A DNA stretch of 64,000 nucleotides from Salipiger bermudensis (GTDB lineage Bacteria > Pseudomonadota > Alphaproteobacteria > Rhodobacterales > Rhodobacteraceae): the NCBI RefSeq assembly GCF_019801965.1, contig NZ_JAHVIA010000006.1:248001-312000 (forward strand), in the 5' to 3' direction. This document shows positions 17,844 to 26,538 of the stretch, one piece after another. Made by a program: the position numbers and the translations under genes. The notes below the pieces were generated by a model that did not search any database, had not been told where the DNA came from, and was given only the letters and a program-made list of their open reading frames with translations. How positions within the stretch are numbered: position 1 is the stretch's first letter; every line of letters starts with the position of its first letter.

Positions 17844-18763
17844 CACGACGCCCCCCGCAGCCGTGGGTCGAGCGTCGCGTTCAGCACGTCGGCCAGCGTC
17901 GTCAGCACCACGTAGAGCAGCGACAGGATCAGGATGATCGCCTGCACCACGGGCAGGTCACTGCGCAGAAGCGACTCCCACGCGAGCCGCCCGAGGCCGT
18001 TCAGCGCAAACACGCTTTCGATCACGATGGAGCCCGAGAGCAGCTGCCCCAGCTGCACCGCCGCCAGCGAGACCAGCGGCAGGATGGCGTTGCGCAGGGC
18101 GTGGCGGGTGATCACCAGATGCATCGGCAGCCCCTTGGCGCGGGCGGCGCGCACGTAATCCGTGGCCAGCACATCGATCATACCGGAGCGGGTGATGCGC
18201 ATCAGCTCGGGGATGGCGTAGTAGCTGAGCACGATCACCGGCAGGATATAGCCCTGCCAGCTCTCCGCCCCGGAGATCGGCACCATCCCGTACCAGACGC
18301 CGAAGACGACGATGGTCATGAGGCCCAGCCAGAAACTCGGGATTGCCTGACCGGAGACGGCGATCACCAGCGCGATGCGGTCGATCCAGCCATTCGGCCG
18401 CAGCGCCGCAGCGACCCCAAGAGGCACGGCGATGGCCAGCGCGACGATGAAGGAGACGAAGCCGAGCGTCAGCGTGACGCCGACCCGGTTGCCGATGATC
18501 TCGGTCACCGGCACGTTGAAATAGATGCTCTGCCCGAGGTCTCCGGTCAGCGCGCTGCCGATCCAGTCGAGATATTGCACGATCAGGGGGCGATCGAAGC
18601 CATAGGCCACACGGATCGCCTCGGCATCTTCGGCCCGACCGCCCGACCCGGCAATGGCAATCGCCGGATCGCCCGACAGGAACATCAGCCCGAAACTCAG
18701 CGCCGAGACGGTCACGCAGACCAGAAGCGCCACCAAAAGCCGTTTGGAAAGAAAGGGGAGCAT
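17843..18763 (-). CDS. peptide-type ABC transporter permease (DppB/OppB type)
   Basis: A 306-aa inner-membrane permease beginning MLPFLSKRLL, with the typical first helix, a periplasmic loop ending near LGQSIYFNVPV, and a BPD_transp_1 domain with an EAA loop (RAAR AKGLPMHLVITRHALRN region). The start at 18763 gives the usual family length; a longer frame adds 14 residues without a ribosome-binding site. It is separated from the solute-binding gene by 74 nt containing a stable hairpin (18783-18817), and it overlaps the next permease gene. Confidence 0.92.
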   Translation of the reverse strand: MLPFLSKRLLVALLVCVTVSALSFGLMFLSGDPAIAIAGSGGRAEDAEAIRVAYGFDRPLIVQYLDWIGSALTGDLGQSIYFNVPVTEIIGNRVGVTLTLGFVSFIVALAIAVPLGVAAALRPNGWIDRIALVIAVSGQAIPSFWLGLMTIVVFGVWYGMVPISGAESWQGYILPVIVLSYYAIPELMRITRSGMIDVLATDYVRAARAKGLPMHLVITRHALRNAILPLVSLAAVQLGQLLSGSIVIESVFALNGLGRLAWESLLRSDLPVVQAIILILSLLYVVLTTLADVLNATLDPRLRGAS

Positions 18764-18782
18764 GGTGCTTTTCCGAAAAACT

Positions 18783-18817
18783 GGGCCGGACGGCGAAGGG
18801 ATCACACCGTCCGGCCC
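18783..18817 (-). terminator. stem-loop after the solute-binding protein gene
   Basis: A perfect 11-bp stem (GGGCCGGACGG / CCGTCCGGCCC) with a 13-nt loop lies between the ABC solute-binding gene and the first permease gene. Such intercistronic hairpins usually give partial termination or 3'-end protection, so that more binding protein than permease is made. It is not followed by a T-run, which fits attenuation or mRNA protection better than full termination. Confidence 0.6.
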
Positions 18818-18837
18818 GTTGCGTTGGCAGGGTCAGC

Positions 18838-20367
18838 TCATTTCCAGCTGGTGGCCCACCAACGGGCGAACTCGTCCGGGTGCGGGGTGAAGTCCAGATC
18901 GTTGGCGAGGCCGTAATTGACGTTGAAGTTGTACATCGGCATCCAATATGCCTCGTCCGCGATCTTTTTCACCGCCATGGCATAGTTCTCGGCCCGCTCC
19001 TCGCGATCGGAGGAGGTGTCGGCCACGGTCAGCCACTCGGTCAGTTCCGCGTCCTGCACGAGATCGTCCGCGCCGCCGCCGAAGAAGTTGGACAGGATGA
19101 AGGCCGCGTCGCCGATGCCGTAGCTGCCCCAGTTCGAGAAGAACGCCGGAAGCTCCTTGGCGCGCCATTTGCCGACGCCCGCGGCATATTGCTGCTCGTT
19201 CAGCTCCAGCGTCACGCCGACCTTGGCAAGGTCGGCCGCCACTGCCTCGGCTGTCGGGCGCGGCATGGCGGCGAACACCATCTCCATTTCGAAGCCGTCG
19301 GCATAGCCCGCCTCGGCCAGCATCGCCTTGGCCTTCTCCGGGTCGTACTCATAGGACGTCACGTCCTGCGCGCAGCCGAACTGTGCCGGGTTGCAGGCGG
19401 TGTTCAGAACCTCGGAGGCGCCGCCCGCGAAGGCATCGACAATCGCGCCGCGATTGGTGGCGTGGATCAGGGCCTGCCGCACCTCCTTCGTCGCGATCGG
19501 CGTGTCGCCACCCATCGCCTCGGGGGCAAAGCCGATATAGCCGATGCGCATGATCGGTGCGCTGATGATCTGCACGCGGCCTTCGAGACGCTCGGCCTGA
19601 TCGGGGGGAATGCGCCAGATCCAGTCGAGCGAGCCGGACATCAGCTCGGCGTATTGGGTGTTCATCTCGGGGATGGTGCGCACGGTGATCGCGTCGAGGG
19701 TCGCACCGGATTTCGGGCTGCCGGCGTAGTGATCGTCGAACCTCTCGAGCTCGTAGCGGATGCCGGGCTCCTGGCTGACGAGCTTGTAGGGTCCGGTGCC
19801 GATGGGCGTGGCCGCCATGCCGGTCGAGCCGTTCTGGGCAAAGAACTCGTGCGGATAGATCGGCAGCGCATCGGCCAGCATCTCGACCGCGCCGGCAAAG
19901 GGCTTGGACATGTTGATGCGCACCTTGTAATCGTCGAGCTTCTCGACGCTCTCGATCCAGTCGACCGAGATCGAGTAGCGGGTGCCGTATTCCGGGGTGA
20001 TCACGGTGTTGAGCGTCTCGACGACGTCATCGGCGGTGAAGTCGGCGCCGTTGTGGAATTTCACGCCCTGACGAAGGGTGAATTCCATCGTCAGCGGGCC
20101 GGTGAACTCCCAGGATTCCGCCAGCGCCGGGACGATCTCGCCGGTGTCGAGGTTCTTGTAGAGCAGGCCATCATAGATGTGCCGCGCGAGGATCAGGCCT
20201 TGGCGGCCGGCGATCTTGTAGGTGTCCAGCGGCTCGGGCTCGGCGGCGAAGGCCACGTTGAGCGTGTTCGATGCCTTGTCGGCCAGCGCGGGCGTGGCAA
20301 GCGTCAGCGTGGCGCCGGTGGCCAGCGCGGCGATGCCGGTCGCGACCTTGGAGGGGAATGTTGTCAT
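18838..20367 (-). CDS. ABC transporter substrate-binding protein, family 5 (peptide/nickel type)
   Basis: A 509-aa periplasmic protein with an N-terminal Sec signal peptide (hydrophobic residues about 9-27, cleavage near PALAD). The mature region has the SBP_bac_5 pattern: an early LNVAFAAEPEPLDTYK strand, LAESWEF...LRQGVKFHNGADFTADDVV, and PIGTGPYK. These proteins bind peptides, opines or related solutes and deliver them to DppBC-type permeases, here encoded directly downstream. It follows the RraA-like gene by 52 nt. The ligand is unknown; the neighbouring RidA, OCD and carbamoylase genes hint at a nitrogen-containing compound (inference). Confidence 0.93.
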   Translation of the reverse strand: MTTFPSKVATGIAALATGATLTLATPALADKASNTLNVAFAAEPEPLDTYKIAGRQGLILARHIYDGLLYKNLDTGEIVPALAESWEFTGPLTMEFTLRQGVKFHNGADFTADDVVETLNTVITPEYGTRYSISVDWIESVEKLDDYKVRINMSKPFAGAVEMLADALPIYPHEFFAQNGSTGMAATPIGTGPYKLVSQEPGIRYELERFDDHYAGSPKSGATLDAITVRTIPEMNTQYAELMSGSLDWIWRIPPDQAERLEGRVQIISAPIMRIGYIGFAPEAMGGDTPIATKEVRQALIHATNRGAIVDAFAGGASEVLNTACNPAQFGCAQDVTSYEYDPEKAKAMLAEAGYADGFEMEMVFAAMPRPTAEAVAADLAKVGVTLELNEQQYAAGVGKWRAKELPAFFSNWGSYGIGDAAFILSNFFGGGADDLVQDAELTEWLTVADTSSDREERAENYAMAVKKIADEAYWMPMYNFNVNYGLANDLDFTPHPDEFARWWATSWK

Positions 20368-20419
20368 GGGTCTCTCTGTTGTGTGGGAGGTGAAGATGAT
20401 CCCAGCCGGTTTTCCGGTT

Positions 20420-21034
20420 CTATGCGGGGTGTTTGGTCTTGCCGCCGATCTCGGCCAGCGTCTCGCCGGCCTTCAGGCGGGCCAGGATGGCGATCTCGTC
20501 GGTCTGCATCTGGCGGGCGCGCGCCGTGTGCTCTGCGGCGGTGGCGGGATCGAGCACGACGACGCCGCTCTCATCGGCCAGCACCATGTCGCCGGGGCGC
20601 ACGGCGACGCCGCCGCAATTGATGGTGACATTGACCTCGCCGCCCAGTCCGCGCGGTTTTGTCGTGATCGGCGAACGGCCTCGGCACCAGACCGGGTAGC
20701 CGGCGGCGAGAATGGCGGCGCGGTCGGTGACGAAGCCGTCGATCACCGAGCCCACGATGCCACGCGCCTGCGCGGCGGCGGTGGTCACCGCGCCCCAGCA
20801 GGCGTGGCGCAGATCACCGCAGCGGTCGACCACGATGACCTGCCCGGCTTCGGCGCCGGACAGGGCCTCGACCAGCGGGCCGCCGTCATCGCCCGCCATC
20901 CGCACGGTCAGCGCCGGGCCGTACACGCGCGCCTCGAGGGTGAGCCCTTGGATGGACGGCGCCATGAAGCCGGTTTCGAGGAAATGCCCCAGTGTCGCGG
21001 TTTCGATATCCGAGAGCTCGAGTGGTGCTGACAT
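20420..21034 (-). CDS. RraA-like / 4-hydroxy-4-methyl-2-oxoglutarate aldolase family protein
   Basis: A 204-aa protein of the RraA/dimethylmenaquinone-methyltransferase-like fold. It has the conserved core: a loop near GDDGGPLVEAL, VIVVDRCGDLRHACWGAVTTAAAQARGI and IDGFVTDRAAI, where the Asp-Arg pair corresponds to the divalent-metal/substrate site of HMG/CHA-type aldolases. Members act either as RNase E inhibitors or as pyruvate aldolases/oxaloacetate decarboxylases. In a transporter operon the aldolase/decarboxylase role is more likely (inference). The start at 21034 gives MSAPLELSD. A perfect 12-bp inverted repeat lies between this gene and ridA upstream. Confidence 0.85.
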   Translation of the reverse strand: MSAPLELSDIETATLGHFLETGFMAPSIQGLTLEARVYGPALTVRMAGDDGGPLVEALSGAEAGQVIVVDRCGDLRHACWGAVTTAAAQARGIVGSVIDGFVTDRAAILAAGYPVWCRGRSPITTKPRGLGGEVNVTINCGGVAVRPGDMVLADESGVVVLDPATAAEHTARARQMQTDEIAILARLKAGETLAEIGGKTKHPA

Positions 21035-21098
21035 GCGCTGTCCTGACGTTGCGTGGCTTCGGGCCAGCAAGCCGCAGGAGGGGACCGGGCGCAAATAG

Positions 21099-21127
21099 CC
21101 GGAGGTTATGACTGGCATAACCTCCGG
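21099..21127. terminator. perfect 12-bp-arm inverted repeat between ridA and the rraA-like gene
   Basis: CCGGAGGTTATG (21099-21110) and CATAACCTCCGG (21116-21127) are perfect inverted repeats around a 5-nt loop. They lie 14 nt past the ridA stop and 65 nt before the rraA-like start. A hairpin this strong inside a presumed operon could be an attenuator or processing site. There is no T-tract, and a protein-binding operator is also possible. Confidence 0.6.
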
Positions 21128-21140
21128 GCAAGAAAGCGGA

Positions 21141-21485
21141 TCAGACCGCCGCCGTGACGATGAATTCCACCTTGTAGTCGGGGGTCGCCAGCTTGGCTTC
21201 GCCACAGGCGCGCGCCGCCGGGTTGGCGGGATCGATCCATGCGTCGTAGACCGCGTTCATGTCTTGGAAATCGGCCATATCCGCAAGCCAGATGATGACC
21301 TGCAGGAGCTTGGACTTGTCCGTCCCGGCCTCTTGCAGCAGCGCATCGATCGCGGCGAGGCAATCGCCGGTCTGGGTGGCCACATCGGCGCCGGGGGTCC
21401 CGACCTGACCGGCGAGGTAGACGGTGCCGTTGTGGATGACGGCCTGGCTCATGCGGGGGCCGGGATGGAGGCGTGTGATGCTCAT
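21141..21485 (-). CDS. ridA: RidA family protein (YjgF/UK114)
   Basis: A 114-aa member of the Rid/YER057c/UK114 family, which hydrolyses reactive enamine/imine intermediates to ketoacids and ammonia. The core includes an SQAVIHNGTVYLAGQVG strand and a C-terminal PDYKVEFIVTAAV. The Arg that binds the substrate carboxylate in RidA proper is not obvious near the C-terminus, so this may be a Rid subfamily other than archetypal RidA. The ATG at 21485 has an AAGGAAG ribosome-binding site. First gene of the ABC importer operon and divergent from the LysR gene, with a palindromic ATAGC-N5-GCTAT box between them. Imine chemistry fits an amino-compound catabolic pathway with the OCD-family enzyme nearby. 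Confidence 0.88.
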   Translation of the reverse strand: MSITRLHPGPRMSQAVIHNGTVYLAGQVGTPGADVATQTGDCLAAIDALLQEAGTDKSKLLQVIIWLADMADFQDMNAVYDAWIDPANPAARACGEAKLATPDYKVEFIVTAAV

Positions 21486-21575
21486 GGATCTTCCTTTTCG
21501 ATGAATTTCTTGGCAACCATATTCAACCACAGGCGATACGCACAGATGGCGGGCATAGTCTCGGCGAATATCTCG

Positions 21576-21592
21576 AATAGCCCCTTGCTATT
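21576..21592. promoter_or_regulatory. putative LysR-type box (ATAGC-N5-GCTAT), ridA/lysR intergenic region
   Basis: AATAGC and GCTATT are separated by CCCTT. The core has the T-N11-A form with dyad symmetry expected of a LysR-type binding site. It lies 91 nt upstream of ridA and 61 nt upstream of the LysR gene. The same ATAGC-N5-GCTAT arrangement occurs once more, at 27946-27960, upstream of the TRAP operon. Confidence 0.65.
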
Positions 21593-21652
21593 TTTGCTCT
21601 GCTGCAAAAACAGACAGTCTCTTGCATCACCGATGGTACCGGACCCGCCAGA

Positions 21653-22585
21653 ATGGACAGCATTCCCCAAACAGACCTGAACTGGAACCTCCTGCGCGTG
21701 TTCTACATGATCTCCGAGGAGCAGAGCATCACCAAGGCGGCACGACGTCTCGGCCTCAGCCAACCCTCGGTCAGCAATGCGCTGCAGAAGCTCGAGGCCC
21801 AACTCGACTGCCAGCTGGTGTTCCGGGACAGCCGCCATTTCGAGCTGACGACGCGCGGCGACAAGATCTTCCAGGAATGCCGCGACATCTTCCACAGCGC
21901 CGAGCGGATCTCGCTGCTGGTGCGCGACGCCGAGGCCGAGGAGCGCGGACAGGTCCGCTACCAGATCATCTCGAACCTTGTGTCGCCGCTGATCGACGAG
22001 GCGATGCGGCTCTTCCACCACCGCCACCCGTCGGTGATCTTTCAAAGCGAGGTGCAAAACAGCCAGGCCATCGTCCGCCTGATCCAACAGGGCCGCGCGA
22101 ACCTGGGGTTCTGCCTGCTGGCCAAGCCGCTGGTCAACCTGCCGTCGATCCGTCTGTTCCGCGAGGAATTCCGCGTGTTCTGTGGTGCCGAGCACCCGCT
22201 CTTCGGACAGGACGCCGTGGAAGTGCGCGACCTCCGGCACGAGCCGTTCATTTCCTTCGCCTGTGCCACCGAGGGCATGGGGCTCGAGCCGATGTCGGTC
22301 CTGCGGGAGGGCACGCGGCTCGGCAGCCGGATCAACGGCCTGAGCACCAACACCGAGGAGGTGCGCCGGATGATCGTCACCGGCATGGGCATCGGGATCC
22401 TGCCGCTGGCGGTGGCGCAAGACGACATCCGACGCGGCGAGCTCTGGCCGCTGAAGATCACCGACGAGCCGATCGGGGCGGATGTCTACTTGGTCCATGC
22501 CGCGGCCGAGAACCTGACAACGTCCGAGCGGAAATTCGTCCAGACGATCGAGGAGCTACTGGCGCTCTACCCGGATATGGTCTGA
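21653..22585 (+). CDS. LysR family transcriptional regulator
   Basis: A 310-aa LysR-type regulator. The winged helix is at residues about 12-70 (YMISEEQSITKAARRLGLSQPSVSNALQKLEAQLDCQLVFR), followed by a linker helix and a periplasmic-binding-like effector domain. The start at 21653 gives MDSIPQTDLNW, typical for the family. It is divergent from ridA and its 3' end overlaps the OCD gene by 19 nt on the opposite strand. It lies between the two minus-strand operons and, from the shared palindrome, is the best candidate regulator of both (inference). Confidence 0.93.
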   Translation: MDSIPQTDLNWNLLRVFYMISEEQSITKAARRLGLSQPSVSNALQKLEAQLDCQLVFRDSRHFELTTRGDKIFQECRDIFHSAERISLLVRDAEAEERGQVRYQIISNLVSPLIDEAMRLFHHRHPSVIFQSEVQNSQAIVRLIQQGRANLGFCLLAKPLVNLPSIRLFREEFRVFCGAEHPLFGQDAVEVRDLRHEPFISFACATEGMGLEPMSVLREGTRLGSRINGLSTNTEEVRRMIVTGMGIGILPLAVAQDDIRRGELWPLKITDEPIGADVYLVHAAAENLTTSERKFVQTIEELLALYPDMV

Positions 22586-23514
22586 GAGGCCGCGAGCTTC
22601 GCCGCCGCCAGATCCTGGAGCGCCATGCCGACGGATTTGAAGACCGTGAAGGCCGCGTCGTCACGGCGTCCCGGATGGGCGCCCTGGCACAGCTCCTGCA
22701 GGTCGGCCAGCAAATCGGAGCTGGCGATCTTTCCCTCTGCCAGGGGCTGCGAGAGATCGCCGGCAAGGCTGGCGCCTTCGCGCCTATCGACAAAGAGCTG
22801 TGCCTGCATGACCGCGCGATCATCGCTTTCGCGCATGTCGCTCTTGAAGGCGCCGATCAAGTCTAGATGGCAGCCCGGTTTAAGCCACGCGCCTTGCACC
22901 ACCGGGCGGGTCGAGGCCGTCACCGTGGTGACCACATCCGCCGCGCGGCAGGCCGCTTCGATGTCCACGCTCGACCTTGCGGGCAGGCCCTTGTCGCAGA
23001 GGCGCCGGACCAGCGCTTCCGCCTTGTCGGCAGTGCGCCCCCAGACGGTGATCTCGTCATAGGCCCGCACCGAGGCATGGGCCTCGGCGGTCGCGGCGGC
23101 GAGCTGTCCGGTGCCGATGACGAGCAGCCGCTTCGCGTCGCGGCGGGCGAGATAGCTGGCAGCCAGCGCCGAGGCCGCCGCCGTGCGCCGCGCGGTCAGC
23201 GCGTCGCCGTCCAGCGCTGCCGTCATTTGGCCCGTGTCGCCATCGAAGAGCAGGAAGCCCGCGTTGATCGTGGCCCGTCCCTTGTCGGCATTGCCGGGGA
23301 AGAAGGTCACCACCTTCACCCCGATGCCTTCCCCCGGGACCCAGGCCGGCATGATCAGCAGCGAGGCCTCGCTGCCATCGGGCTGCGCCATGCTCAGCAC
23401 CTGCCGCTCCGGCGCCTCGACATTGCCCGCCCTGTACCAGGCGCGCAATTCCGAGATCAGCGTGCGCCAGTCCAGCGCGGTCTCAATGGCCTGATGCCCG
23501 ATCAGCGCGGTCAT
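22567..23514 (-). CDS. ornithine cyclodeaminase / mu-crystallin family protein
   Basis: A 315-aa NAD(P)-binding protein of the OCD/mu-crystallin family. The dinucleotide fold is visible as LLVIGTGQLAAATAEAH, and the family strands GVKVVTFFPGN, DGDALTARRTAAASALAA and HLDLIGAFKSDMRE are present. Members include ornithine cyclodeaminase, ketimine reductase, alanine dehydrogenase and ectoine-degradation EutC-type enzymes, so the reaction is not fixed by sequence. The start overlaps the carbamoylase stop (TCAT on the plus strand, ATGA on the coding strand). It ends the TRAP operon; downstream, its 3' end overlaps the convergent LysR gene. Confidence 0.88.
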   Translation of the reverse strand: MTALIGHQAIETALDWRTLISELRAWYRAGNVEAPERQVLSMAQPDGSEASLLIMPAWVPGEGIGVKVVTFFPGNADKGRATINAGFLLFDGDTGQMTAALDGDALTARRTAAASALAASYLARRDAKRLLVIGTGQLAAATAEAHASVRAYDEITVWGRTADKAEALVRRLCDKGLPARSSVDIEAACRAADVVTTVTASTRPVVQGAWLKPGCHLDLIGAFKSDMRESDDRAVMQAQLFVDRREGASLAGDLSQPLAEGKIASSDLLADLQELCQGAHPGRRDDAAFTVFKSVGMALQDLAAAKLAASQTISG

Positions 23515-24755
23515 CGGTCGGCCCGTTTGACCACCGCGTGAAGCAGGATGTTCAACCCGGCGACAAAGTCCTCCGGCGCGCAGTTTTCCTCGTTGTTGTG
23601 GGTGATGCCGTTCTCGCAGGGCGTGAAGATCATCGCCGTCGGGCAATGGGTGGCGAGGAAATAGGCGTCATGGCCCGCCTGGCTCTGGATGTCGCGCCAG
23701 TTGAAGCCCATGCGGATCGCCTCATTGCGGAGGCCGTCGATCATCTCGTGGTCGAAGATGTCGCCGCCCCATTCCCATTCATCTTCTATCCGCGCCTCGC
23801 AGCCGCAGCGCGCGGCGGATTCGTAGAGCGCCCGGCGCATCTTTTCCGCCATCACCCGCGTGGTGATCGGATCGGGATGGCGCACGTCGCAGACCGCCTC
23901 GGCCGTGTCCGACAGGATGCCGGGCTTGTTGGGCCAGGCGGTCAGCCGCGCGGCGGTCGCCTTGCCGTCATGCACCGCGAAATCCCAGCCGATATCGTCC
24001 ACCGCGGTCAGCCAGCGCGCCCCCGCGGCCAGCGCGTTCCTGCGCAGGTCCATCGGGGTCGGCCCGGTATGCGAGGTCTGGCCGGAAAACGTCGCCCGCA
24101 TGCCCCGCACCGGGTAGCCGCCGGTGACGATGCCGACCTGCCGCTTCTCGGCATCGAGGATCGGCCCCTGCTCGATATGCAGCTCGAAATAGGCGTCGAT
24201 CTCACCCGCCTTGCAGGGCGTCGCGCCGTCGTAACCGATCCGCGCGAGCTCATCTCCGAACCGCGCACCGTCATCGCCGATCAGGTCATGCACCCAGTCG
24301 ATGTCATACTTGCCGACGAAGCAGCCGGAGGCGACCATCGGCGGCGAGAACCGCGCGCCTTCCTCGTTGGTCCAGTCGACCACGACGATGGGGCGCTTGG
24401 TCACGTGACCCGCGTCGTTCAGGCTGCGGATCACCTCGAGCCCCGCCAGCACTCCGGCAATCCCGTCGAACCGTCCGCCGTTGATCTGGGTGTCGAGATG
24501 GCTGCCGATCAGGATCGGCGGCAGATCGTTGTCGGTGCCGTCGCGGCGACCGAAGATGTTTCCGGCGGCGTCCACCTCGACGCTCAGGCCTGCCTCCTCG
24601 CACCACGCGCGAAACAGGTCGCGCATCTCGCGGTCGGCATCGCCGAGTGTCAGGCGCGACAGCCCGCCGGGGCGGCCTTTGCCGATCTCTCCGGAGGCTT
24701 CAATGGTGGACCAGAAGCGGCCGAGGTCGACGCGGGTATCGGGGGTAATCGGCAT
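23511..24755 (-). CDS. Zn-dependent hydantoinase/N-carbamoylase family amidohydrolase (M20-like)
   Basis: A 414-aa enzyme of the N-carbamoyl-L-amino-acid hydrolase / allantoate amidohydrolase / beta-ureidopropionase group. Metal-site motifs are present: GSHLDTQINGGRFDG, WTNEEGARF, and the late AGHDAYF and GITHNNEENC. A dimerisation domain occupies roughly residues 210-325. These enzymes cleave an N-carbamoyl or amide group, releasing an amino acid (plus CO2 and ammonia for carbamoyl substrates). It starts 25 nt after the dctM stop and overlaps the OCD gene, so import and hydrolysis are co-transcribed. Which N-substituted amino acid is used cannot be told from sequence. Confidence 0.9.
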   Translation of the reverse strand: MPITPDTRVDLGRFWSTIEASGEIGKGRPGGLSRLTLGDADREMRDLFRAWCEEAGLSVEVDAAGNIFGRRDGTDNDLPPILIGSHLDTQINGGRFDGIAGVLAGLEVIRSLNDAGHVTKRPIVVVDWTNEEGARFSPPMVASGCFVGKYDIDWVHDLIGDDGARFGDELARIGYDGATPCKAGEIDAYFELHIEQGPILDAEKRQVGIVTGGYPVRGMRATFSGQTSHTGPTPMDLRRNALAAGARWLTAVDDIGWDFAVHDGKATAARLTAWPNKPGILSDTAEAVCDVRHPDPITTRVMAEKMRRALYESAARCGCEARIEDEWEWGGDIFDHEMIDGLRNEAIRMGFNWRDIQSQAGHDAYFLATHCPTAMIFTPCENGITHNNEENCAPEDFVAGLNILLHAVVKRADR

Positions 24756-24780
24756 GGGAAACCTTCTTTCGGGGCCGGGA

Positions 24781-26064
24781 TCAGAACAGGATGCCGGGGA
24801 GATCGGTGATCAGGGCGGGGAACAGGACGAGGAGTAGCAGCACGCCGACCATCACGCCAAGGAAGGGGATCAGGTACTTGAACGACGCGCTGAGCGGGAT
24901 TTCACCGACCCGGCAGGCCGCCATCAGGTCGATGCCCAGCGGCGGAGTATTGGCACCGATGGCGAGGTTGATGGTCAGCAGGATGCCGAAATAGACCGGG
25001 TCGATGCCATAATGGCCAAGGATCGGCAGGAACACCGGCGCAAGGATCAGGATGATGGCGATGCTCTCCATGAAGGTGCCGAGGATGAGCAGCACCGTCA
25101 TCATCAGGAGCAGCGCGACCGTGGCGCTCTCGGTGGCCTGCGTGATGCCGTTGACGGCCATCTGCGGCACCTGTTCGGCGGCGAGGATCCAGCCGAAGAC
25201 CGAGGCCGAGGCGATGACGAGCAGGATCACCCCGGTCATCTCGGTGGTTTCGCGCAGCAGGCGCATCAGCGTCGAGAGCGACAGCGCACGATATACGAAG
25301 ACCCCGATGAACAGCGCATAGGCCACGCCGATCCCGGCGGCCTCGGTCGGGGTGAAGATGCCGAGGCGGATGCCGCCCACGATGATGATCGGCGCCAGCA
25401 TTGCCAGGATCGAGCCCTTTGCGGCACGGCCGAGCTCGCGCCACGAGAACGGCTCCCCGCCTTGCCAGCCGTTGCGGCGGGAAATCCACCACGCCACCAG
25501 CATCAGCCCGAGCCCCAGCAGGATGCCGGGCAGGATCGCGGCGACGAAGAGCTGCCCGATCGAGCTGTTGGTGGCGGTGCCGTAGACGATCAGCACGATC
25601 GACGGCGGGATAACCGTCCCGAGGGAGCCGGCACAGCCCAGGGCCGAGGCCGAGAAGCCGGGGTGATAGCCCTGGTTCTTCATCGCCGGCAGCATCATCG
25701 TCCCGATGGCCACGACGTCGGCCACGCCGGAGCCCGAGAGCGAGCCGAACATCATGCAGGCGATGATCATCACCATCGCGAGGCCGCCGGTCCGGCGCCC
25801 GATCAGCGCCGAGCAGAGCGCGATGATCCGGGGCGCGAGGCCGCCGTGGACCATCAGAAGACCGGCCAGCAGAAACAGCGGGATGGCCAGAAGCGTGAAG
25901 CTGTTGATTCCGGCGACGGCGCGCTGCGCGACGACGATCATCGGCGCGGCATCGGCGATCAACAGGTAGAACATCGACGACAGGCCAAGCGCCACGGCGA
26001 TGGGCACGTCCATCAGCACCAGCACCACGAAGGCCAGGAGAAGCAAAGCAAGCGCAAGGCTCAT
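24781..26064 (-). CDS. dctM: TRAP transporter large permease (DctM), system 1
   Basis: A 427-aa inner-membrane protein of the DctM family with about 12 hydrophobic segments. Typical motifs include GSLSGSGVADVVAIGTMMLP, the conserved IPPSIVLIVYG segment, and a late GANTPPLGIDLMAACRVG. It uses an ion gradient to import the ligand presented by DctP. The start at 26064 overlaps the dctQ stop by 4 nt (ATGA). A much longer in-frame extension upstream is antisense-like and not credible. Confidence 0.95.
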   Translation of the reverse strand: MSLALALLLLAFVVLVLMDVPIAVALGLSSMFYLLIADAAPMIVVAQRAVAGINSFTLLAIPLFLLAGLLMVHGGLAPRIIALCSALIGRRTGGLAMVMIIACMMFGSLSGSGVADVVAIGTMMLPAMKNQGYHPGFSASALGCAGSLGTVIPPSIVLIVYGTATNSSIGQLFVAAILPGILLGLGLMLVAWWISRRNGWQGGEPFSWRELGRAAKGSILAMLAPIIIVGGIRLGIFTPTEAAGIGVAYALFIGVFVYRALSLSTLMRLLRETTEMTGVILLVIASASVFGWILAAEQVPQMAVNGITQATESATVALLLMMTVLLILGTFMESIAIILILAPVFLPILGHYGIDPVYFGILLTINLAIGANTPPLGIDLMAACRVGEIPLSASFKYLIPFLGVMVGVLLLLVLFPALITDLPGILF

Positions 26065-26534
26065 GCCCGGCCCCCTTTCAGGATCAGGCCCAGCAGCGCG
26101 AAGCCGCAGCAGACCGGCAAGGAGATGTAAAACAGGCCCACGGGCAGCGACAGGGCCGTGGTCTGGTGCGACCAGGTGATCCCGCTCAGCGTCCAGCCGG
26201 TCCGGATGAGCACCGCGAGAAACACGACACTCGCCAGCCATGCGAGCGCGGCGATCACCTTGCGCAGCAGTGCCGGCAGCGTCACCAGGTCGAGCAGGCC
26301 GGCGCGGAAATGCGTGCCGCGCACGAAGCCCGAGATCGCGCCGACGAAGGTCAGCCAGACGAGGGCGATCCGGGGCAGCTCCTCGGCCCAGCGGGGCGTC
26401 GAGGAGAACAGGTAGCGCGAGATGACGACATAGACGACCATCGCTGCAAACGCCGCCACCAATGCGGCGCCGCACCAGCGCGCGCCGCGGTCGATCAAGC
26501 TGGCCGCGCGCAGCGACCCGTCGCGAAAGTTCAT
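26061..26534 (-). CDS. dctQ: TRAP transporter small permease (DctQ), system 1
   Basis: A 157-aa four-helix membrane protein of the DctQ family. The conserved RYLFSSTPRWAEELPRI stretch and a following FVGAISGFVRGTHFRAGLL segment are present. It partners with DctM. The ATG at 26534 lies 5 nt from the upstream cupin-like stop; a longer start 10 codons further up would overlap that gene. Confidence 0.92.
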   Translation of the reverse strand: MNFRDGSLRAASLIDRGARWCGAALVAAFAAMVVYVVISRYLFSSTPRWAEELPRIALVWLTFVGAISGFVRGTHFRAGLLDLVTLPALLRKVIAALAWLASVVFLAVLIRTGWTLSGITWSHQTTALSLPVGLFYISLPVCCGFALLGLILKGGRA

Positions 26535-26538
26535 GGCG

